Positions 21,470 to 26,056 of a stretch of DNA of 26,056 nucleotides are shown here, one piece after another. How positions within the stretch are numbered: position 1 is the first letter of the stretch; each line of letters opens with the position of its first letter. A program made the position numbers and the translations under genes. The notes beneath the pieces are model-generated. The model saw nothing but the letters and a program-made list of their open reading frames with translations. It was not told where the DNA came from and did not search any database. Source of the DNA: Gemmatimonadales bacterium (GTDB lineage Bacteria > Gemmatimonadota > Gemmatimonadetes > Gemmatimonadales > GWC2-71-9). Location: NCBI GenBank assembly GCA_013003805.1, contig JABDII010000312.1:1-26056 (forward strand), read 5' to 3'.

Positions 21470-23740
21470 ATGCCCTTTTCTGACGAGTGGTTAGTCCCGA
21501 CGGTCGAAACCCTGATCGCCGCGGATGCGATGGAGTCGCTCCGCGAGATTGCGGAGTCGGCAGACTCGGATAGCATCTCGCTCTGGGAAGCCATGGTGCA
21601 CCGGAAGCTGGCCACAGACGATCAGATTCTCGAAACCATCTCGGCTCGCTTCCGCATACCGGTGGCGGACCTGACGGTGCTCGAGACGAAGGCCCGGGAG
21701 GCGGTGCCGGAGCAAGTCGCCCGCCGGCACCAGGTCATTCCCGTCCGGATTACCGATTCTGTGCTCGAGGCGGCCACCACAAACCCGTTTGACATTGACG
21801 CCGAGAAGATGTTGGCGTTCGCGACGGGTCGAGAAGTCAGGATGTTCCTGGCGTCGCCGAGTAGGATCCGCGACAAACTCGACGAACTCTATAAGCCCGA
21901 GAGTGTTGTCTCCAAGCTGCTGGGTGGGTTCGGGGAAGCCGAGATCACCCAGGTCAGCGAGGAAGAAGAGGAAATCGGGGCGACGCTGGACGAAGCGAGT
22001 CAGCGACCGATCATCCGGCTGGTTGACATGATGCTGGCGGACGGGATCGCGAGCAGGGCGAGTGACATCCACGTTGAGCCGGCCGAGGGCGGCGTCGTTG
22101 TCCGATACCGTATCGACGGTGTGCTGCGCCAGGTGATGACCATTCCCCGGAGCGCCGGGCTGCCGCTCATCTCACGGATCAAGATCATGTCGGGCCTCGA
22201 TATCGCCGACCGCCTGCGCCCCCAAGATGGCCGCGCTCGAGTCTCCATCAACAACGACAAAATCGACCTGCGGATCTCCACGCTCCCCGCTTCCCTGGGC
22301 GAGAAGGTCGTCATCCGTATTCTCGATACGCGTTCGACCATCCTGACCCTTCCCTCCCTGGGAATGCTCGATGACGAACGGGAATTGATCGAGCGCCTCC
22401 TCGACAACAAAGAAGGCATCATCCTGGTGACCGGGCCCACCGGGTCCGGGAAGACCACGACGCTGTACTCGGCCCTGAAGGTGATTCAAGGCGAGGGTGT
22501 CAACATCGTGACGGTGGAAGATCCGGTCGAATACCGGCTCGGGAAAAACATCGTGCAGGTTCAAGTCAACGTGAAGGCGGGCCTGACCTTCGCCACCGCG
22601 TTGCGCTCCATTCTCCGGCAGGATCCCGACGTGGTGTTGGTCGGTGAAATCCGCGACCAGGAGACCGCCCAGATCGCCGTGCAGGCGTCACTCACGGGTC
22701 ACCTGGTACTCTCAACGTTGCACACCAATGATGCACCCAGTTCCGTGACCCGTCTCATCGACATGGGAATGGAGCCGTACATGATCGGCTCGGCGCTGCG
22801 CGGCATTCTGGCCCAGCGGCTCATGCGGCGGTTATGTCTGATCTGTCGGGAAGCGGTCACGGACTTCGGAAGCGACCAGATTCCGGCCAAGATGAGGGAC
22901 TACATTCCCGACGGGACCACGCTCTACCGCGCTGTTGGGTGCCCGGATTGCGCCATGACCGGGTATCGGGGCCGGTTCAGCATCTGTGAAATCCTCCTCG
23001 TGTCGCCGGAAATCGAGCGTTTGGTTGCGGCCGGAAGTCCGGCCGGGGTCATCGCCAAGGCCGCCCGGAAGAATGGCATGCTGTCGCTCTGGGACAGTGG
23101 TCTCCGGCACGTCCTGGCAGGCGAGACTGCCGTGGAGGAGTTGCTGCGTGTCACGGATGCTCCGATGGAAGACACCGAGGCACCGGCCGCGCCCAAGGCG
23201 GTGGCTCCAGCCGCTCCCGCGGCCCCGCGCGAGCGTGCCACCCCATCGCCGTCGGCGGGCCATCCACCTCCCATCGTCCAGCCTCCGGCCTTGGACGCCT
23301 CGGCCGCCTTCGAGTTGATCGAGGACGATCTCGAGGCAGCGGTGGACGGGGATACCGGCAAGAAGGGCATCACCGTGTTGTTGGTGGATGACGAAGATCA
23401 GTTGCGCCGCGTCATGAAGGACCTTCTGGAACGTGAGGGATACACGATCGCAGAGGCAGCCGATGGGGTCGAGGCACTCGATCAGGCGGACCGCCACGCG
23501 CCCGACGTGATCGTGCTCGACCTGAATCTGCCCACGCTCGACGGGTATTCCGTCTTGTCCCAACTCCGCTCGCGGCCCGCCACTCGGGAAATCCCGATCA
23601 TCGTATTGACCGCAAAGGGCGACGAGGACAACGAGGTCCGGGTGTTCGAGTTGGGCGCCGACGATTTCCTGACCAAACCGTTCCGAGCGCGAGCCCTCTC
23701 CGCCCGCTTGGAGTCCGTGGTCGCCCGCCGGCGGGTGTGA
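21470..23740 (+). CDS. GspE/PilB-type secretion/pilus ATPase with C-terminal response-regulator receiver domain
   Basis: 756 residues. Order: N-terminal MshEN-like domain (about 35-145); linker with an acidic run (163-168); a secretion ATPase core with ASDIHVEP (197-204), Walker A GPTGSGKTT (322-330), Asp box, Walker B DPDVVLVGE (385-393), His box STLHTND, and a four-cysteine zinc site (C456, C459, C491, C494) typical of GspE/PilB; a Pro/Ala-rich linker (about 563-630); and a complete receiver domain (about 634-753) with D640/D641, phospho-acceptor D684, T714 and K736. The ATPase drives type IV pilus or type II secretion assembly. The receiver suggests control by a histidine kinase. No pilC/gspF, pilin or kinase gene is adjacent. 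The start ATG has only a weak, distant GGAG. Confidence 0.93.
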   Translation: MPFSDEWLVPTVETLIAADAMESLREIAESADSDSISLWEAMVHRKLATDDQILETISARFRIPVADLTVLETKAREAVPEQVARRHQVIPVRITDSVLEAATTNPFDIDAEKMLAFATGREVRMFLASPSRIRDKLDELYKPESVVSKLLGGFGEAEITQVSEEEEEIGATLDEASQRPIIRLVDMMLADGIASRASDIHVEPAEGGVVVRYRIDGVLRQVMTIPRSAGLPLISRIKIMSGLDIADRLRPQDGRARVSINNDKIDLRISTLPASLGEKVVIRILDTRSTILTLPSLGMLDDERELIERLLDNKEGIILVTGPTGSGKTTTLYSALKVIQGEGVNIVTVEDPVEYRLGKNIVQVQVNVKAGLTFATALRSILRQDPDVVLVGEIRDQETAQIAVQASLTGHLVLSTLHTNDAPSSVTRLIDMGMEPYMIGSALRGILAQRLMRRLCLICREAVTDFGSDQIPAKMRDYIPDGTTLYRAVGCPDCAMTGYRGRFSICEILLVSPEIERLVAAGSPAGVIAKAARKNGMLSLWDSGLRHVLAGETAVEELLRVTDAPMEDTEAPAAPKAVAPAAPAAPRERATPSPSAGHPPPIVQPPALDASAAFELIEDDLEAAVDGDTGKKGITVLLVDDEDQLRRVMKDLLEREGYTIAEAADGVEALDQADRHAPDVIVLDLNLPTLDGYSVLSQLRSRPATREIPIIVLTAKGDEDNEVRVFELGADDFLTKPFRARALSARLESVVARRRV

Positions 23741-23827
23741 CCCCCGGTCCTTCCCTCGTCTCGCCCAGCCCGTCGGCGATGACATCCCCGCCGCCCCTCT
23801 GGTATCCCTTGCAGCCGCCCGCTCGTC

Positions 23828-23833
23828 GGAGGT
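23828..23833 (+). promoter_or_regulatory. Strong ribosome binding site deciding the Nudix start
   Basis: GGAGGT with 7 nt to the ATG at 23841. A GTG at 23832 in the same frame overlaps the site itself, so the ATG is preferred. Confidence 0.7.
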
Positions 23834-23840
23834 GGTGGGT

Positions 23841-24308
23841 ATGACGACCGTACGCGTCTCCTATGTGGATGTGTATGTCCTCCGGGGTGTGGAACCTGAG
23901 CTCGAGGCCCTCGTGCTGCAGCGGGCCGCGGGCGGGAGGTGCCCGCATTCATGGGAGACGGTGCACGGGCATATCGACCCGGGAGAGACCCCGTCGGAGG
24001 CGGCCCTCAGGGAACTGACGGAAGAAACCGGGCTCGTGCCGGAGCGGTTTTATAACATCAGCCGGGTGGAGATGTTCTACCGGCACAGCCTCGATGAGGT
24101 GGCGCTCATTCCCGTGTTCGCCGCCTGGGTCGACCCCGGGGCCGTCCCTACGTTGAGCCCCGAGCACGACCGTGCCGAGTGGCTTTCCCCGGCTGAGGCG
24201 AAGGCGCGGTTCGCCTGGCCCCGCGAGGGGCGCGCGCTGGAAGATATCGTCCATCTCTTGGGTTCGGGCAGCGCCGGGCCGGTTGAAGACGTTCTCCGGG
24301 TCCGTTAG
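23841..24308 (+). CDS. Nudix hydrolase
   Basis: 155 residues from the ATG at 23841, which has a near-perfect ribosome binding site. The Nudix box is complete: GHIDPGE, then seven residues, then RELTEETGL, matching G-x5-E-x7-R-E-U-x-E-E-x-G-U. This loop binds the metal for hydrolysis of nucleoside diphosphates linked to another moiety. The N-terminus (VRVSYVDVYVLRG) and the HSWETVHGHI lead-in resemble the dATP pyrophosphohydrolase/MutT-like group, but the substrate cannot be settled by eye. It starts 100 nt after the ATPase-receiver gene, with a TATCCCTTG motif between them, so it may have its own promoter. Confidence 0.93.
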   Translation: MTTVRVSYVDVYVLRGVEPELEALVLQRAAGGRCPHSWETVHGHIDPGETPSEAALRELTEETGLVPERFYNISRVEMFYRHSLDEVALIPVFAAWVDPGAVPTLSPEHDRAEWLSPAEAKARFAWPREGRALEDIVHLLGSGSAGPVEDVLRVR

Positions 24309-24355
24309 ATCCAACTCTCCGGCGTATGATTCGACATGGTGGGAGGTCGAACGAG

Positions 24356-25855
24356 ATGATGAATACCCTCGGTACCTCGTTCTTGCATTCCCTGCGCAGT
24401 CAGTCCGCGTTTCTGGTGCCTCGAGGCGGGATCGTGTTGTGCGGTGTCGCGTTGATGTTGGCACCGACGATCGGAGAGCCACATTCGCGCGCGTGCATTC
24501 GGCCGACGCGGCCAGGCACCCAGGTCCAGGGAGAGGTCAAGATCTGTCCCGGCCGGTATCGGATGTCGGACTCGACTGAGCGAGGGGTCATTATTGTCGC
24601 CAATTCGGGTACGCGGCTCGATCTGACCGGTGTCACGCTGGAGAGTGGAGACACCGCGGCTGGTCAATTCGTCGGTACCGGAGTCGTGAGCCGGGGTGTC
24701 AGCCGGGTGACCATTTTCGGCGGAACGATTCGGGGATATCGGTATGGAATTCGGGTCGAAGGCGGAAGTGGCCACGTCATTACCAACCTCGAGCTGTCAG
24801 GGTCGCGGAGTCAGGAGCTCCAGTCGACCCCCGACCGATTTGACGAGGCCGATTGGCTCGACATTTTCCGGCCTGACTCGTTCGAACAGTATGGCGGCGG
24901 CCTCCTCCTCAAGGACGTTGACGGTGCCTCCGTCACCGGGGTGACGGCTCAGCAGGCCCAGAACGGGATCGGCCTCATGGACGCCCGCCGAGTGTACCTG
25001 GCGGACAATGAGGTCTCACATAACAGCGGTTGGGGCATTCACCTTTGGCGTTCGTCCCACAACGTGATCGTGCGCAACCAGGCGCACCACAACGCCCGGT
25101 GCGAATCCCCATCCTACAGCCGAGGGTGCGATTCGGCCGGCATTCTCCTCCGCGAGCACAGCGATTCCAACGTGGTGGCCGAGAACACGCTCACGCATTC
25201 GGGCGACGGCTTCTTCCTGAGCGGCCATCGTCCGCTGGTCCAGCCCTCGGTTGGGAATCTGGTCTTCAGAAACGACGCCTCGTTCGCGTACCACAATGCG
25301 TTCGAGTCCACCTTCAGCGCGGGCAACACCTTCATCGAGAACCGGGCGGATAGTTCTCAGTACGGCTTCTGGCTAGGCTACTCGACCCGCACGATCGTGC
25401 GGGGCAATACGATCATTGGATCGGACAAGACGGCGGTAGCGATCGAACATGGGAGCGACAACACAATCGCCGACAATGTGATCATGGGGGCAGGGATCGG
25501 CATCCGCCTGTTTGCCCGTAACCGCGATCACGAGCCAAGCCGGGGTTACGCAATCGACGACAATGTGGTAGCGGATGTCGAGCGGGCGATCGTGCTCGAA
25601 CAAACGTCGCAGGCCAAGGTGCGCGGCAATGTGTTCGACGAGGTCGGCGATGGATTCACCACCGACGCCGTTGGGATGGAGACCGAGGTGTCAGGGAACG
25701 TATTCCTTCGCGTGCGCGGCTGGTTCATCTCCGCCCCCCGTCTGACGGCCGGCGGCAACTACTGGTCGCTCCCGGATGCCAGGGCCATCACTGCGAAGAT
25801 CAAGGGTGACGTGGACATCGACCCGTGGTTCCCCGCCTCCGCCGCGGGGTTCTGA
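24356..25855 (+). CDS. Exported right-handed parallel beta-helix protein (NosD-like repeats)
   Basis: 499 residues from the ATG at 24356, with GGGAGG about 9 nt upstream; ATGs at 24326 and 24359 are alternatives. The N-terminus has a hydrophobic stretch (GIVLCGVALMLAPTI at about residues 25-39), a long signal peptide or anchor. From about residue 90 the protein is made of repeated ~22-residue beta-helix coils with N-x-I/V turns, for example VYLADNEVSHNSGWGIHL, NVVAENTLTHSGDGFFL and NTIADNVIMGAGIGIRL. This PbH1/NosD fold occurs in polysaccharide lyases, epimerases and adhesins. I see no lyase or epimerase catalytic pattern I would trust. A few His and Cys residues lie around 240-260 (RCESPSYSRGCD). 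No nos or copper genes are nearby, so a copper role is not supported. Confidence 0.85.
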   Translation: MMNTLGTSFLHSLRSQSAFLVPRGGIVLCGVALMLAPTIGEPHSRACIRPTRPGTQVQGEVKICPGRYRMSDSTERGVIIVANSGTRLDLTGVTLESGDTAAGQFVGTGVVSRGVSRVTIFGGTIRGYRYGIRVEGGSGHVITNLELSGSRSQELQSTPDRFDEADWLDIFRPDSFEQYGGGLLLKDVDGASVTGVTAQQAQNGIGLMDARRVYLADNEVSHNSGWGIHLWRSSHNVIVRNQAHHNARCESPSYSRGCDSAGILLREHSDSNVVAENTLTHSGDGFFLSGHRPLVQPSVGNLVFRNDASFAYHNAFESTFSAGNTFIENRADSSQYGFWLGYSTRTIVRGNTIIGSDKTAVAIEHGSDNTIADNVIMGAGIGIRLFARNRDHEPSRGYAIDDNVVADVERAIVLEQTSQAKVRGNVFDEVGDGFTTDAVGMETEVSGNVFLRVRGWFISAPRLTAGGNYWSLPDARAITAKIKGDVDIDPWFPASAAGF

Positions 25856-25880
25856 GGCCTCGGCCCAGGTCCGAGTCGAC

Positions 25881-26056
25881 CTACCCGTCCTCGTGGCCCG
25901 GCACGAGCTCCGTGTGGTAGGCACTGGGCGGGGCGTTGGGCTTGACCACCACTGACTTGGCAGGCACGCCGACGTTGACGTGGTAGGCCCGCACGTCCTT
26001 GGTGGCCACAGCGGCGGCTCCCACCATGCCGTTCTCTCGGACTCGGACGCCGGCCA
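25881..26056 (-). CDS. C-terminus of a left-handed beta-helix (hexapeptide-repeat) acyltransferase, partial
   Basis: The last 58 codons are in the window; the 5' part lies beyond it. The visible sequence includes NGMVGAAAVATKDV followed by NVGVPAKSVVVKPN, the typical final hexapeptide coil and G-x-P-A-K loop of serine/maltose/sugar O- or N-acetyltransferases. A hydrophilic tail (PSAYHTELVPGHEDG) closes the protein. Such enzymes transfer an acyl group from acyl-CoA, often to a nucleotide sugar or polysaccharide unit. It is convergent with the beta-helix gene, 25 nt away. The exact substrate cannot be read from this fragment. Confidence 0.75.
   Translation of the reverse strand, partial: AGVRVRENGMVGAAAVATKDVRAYHVNVGVPAKSVVVKPNAPPSAYHTELVPGHEDG

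Noticed and set aside
24326..24355. Earlier ATG for the beta-helix protein
   Set aside because: The ribosome binding site GGGAGG lies inside that extension and points to 24356; the extra ten residues would precede the signal sequence.

Overview
This is a GC-rich, gene-dense piece of bacterial chromosome. It looks like housekeeping DNA rather than a mobile island: I see no transposase, integrase, phage gene, CRISPR array, rRNA or tRNA. Complete genes cover most of it, and no gene-free stretch exceeds about 150 bases. A predicted outer-membrane barrel and a probable lipoprotein point to a cell with two membranes. Late menaquinone genes of the UbiE/UbiD/UbiA/UbiX type indicate a respiring bacterium. 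The overall flavour (GC-rich, many GTG/TTG starts, PilB-like ATPase with a receiver domain, FHA-GAF-cyclase) suggests Gemmatimonadota or a relative. That placement is an inference from gene content, not a phylogenetic result.

Layout. (1) 1-1347, minus strand: an ECF-type sigma factor, a zinc-binding membrane anti-sigma factor and the start of an exported protein, which is cut by the window edge. (2) 1362-5800, plus strand: a tightly packed operon of ubiE-like methyltransferase, ubiD-like decarboxylase, ubiA-like prenyltransferase, an unrecognised 48-residue basic ORF, ubiX-like flavin prenyltransferase and a YfcE-like phosphoesterase. (3) 5816-10048, minus strand: M48 metalloprotease, purD, mutM and a short UvrC-like GIY-YIG nuclease, with overlapping or abutting ends. 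(4) 10125-11306, minus strand: a cystathionine gamma-synthase/lyase family enzyme, divergent from (5) glmM and glmS (11430-14635, plus strand), which make glucosamine-6-phosphate and then glucosamine-1-phosphate for the cell wall. (6) 14782-17084, plus strand: a cysteine-desulfurase-like PLP enzyme without the catalytic cysteine, dtd and maf. (7) 17069-19302, minus strand: a probable lipoprotein coupled to an FHA-GAF-adenylate cyclase. It is divergent from (8) an outer-membrane barrel protein (19306-21330), whose start codon lies only 3 nt away. (9) 21470-25855, plus strand: a GspE/PilB ATPase fused to a response-regulator receiver domain, a Nudix hydrolase and an exported right-handed beta-helix protein. 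(10) 25881-26056, minus strand: the C-terminus of a hexapeptide-repeat acyltransferase.

I found no wholly new multi-gene system. The most interesting items are the GspE/PilB-receiver fusion, the near-overlapping divergent start codons at 19302/19306 with a cyclase behind one of them, the 48-residue basic ORF embedded in the menaquinone operon, the short UvrC-like nuclease that keeps the iron-sulfur-type cysteines, and a set of TATC/TACC-type hexamers that recur just upstream of genes. Function assignments rest on motifs read by eye; no database search was possible.
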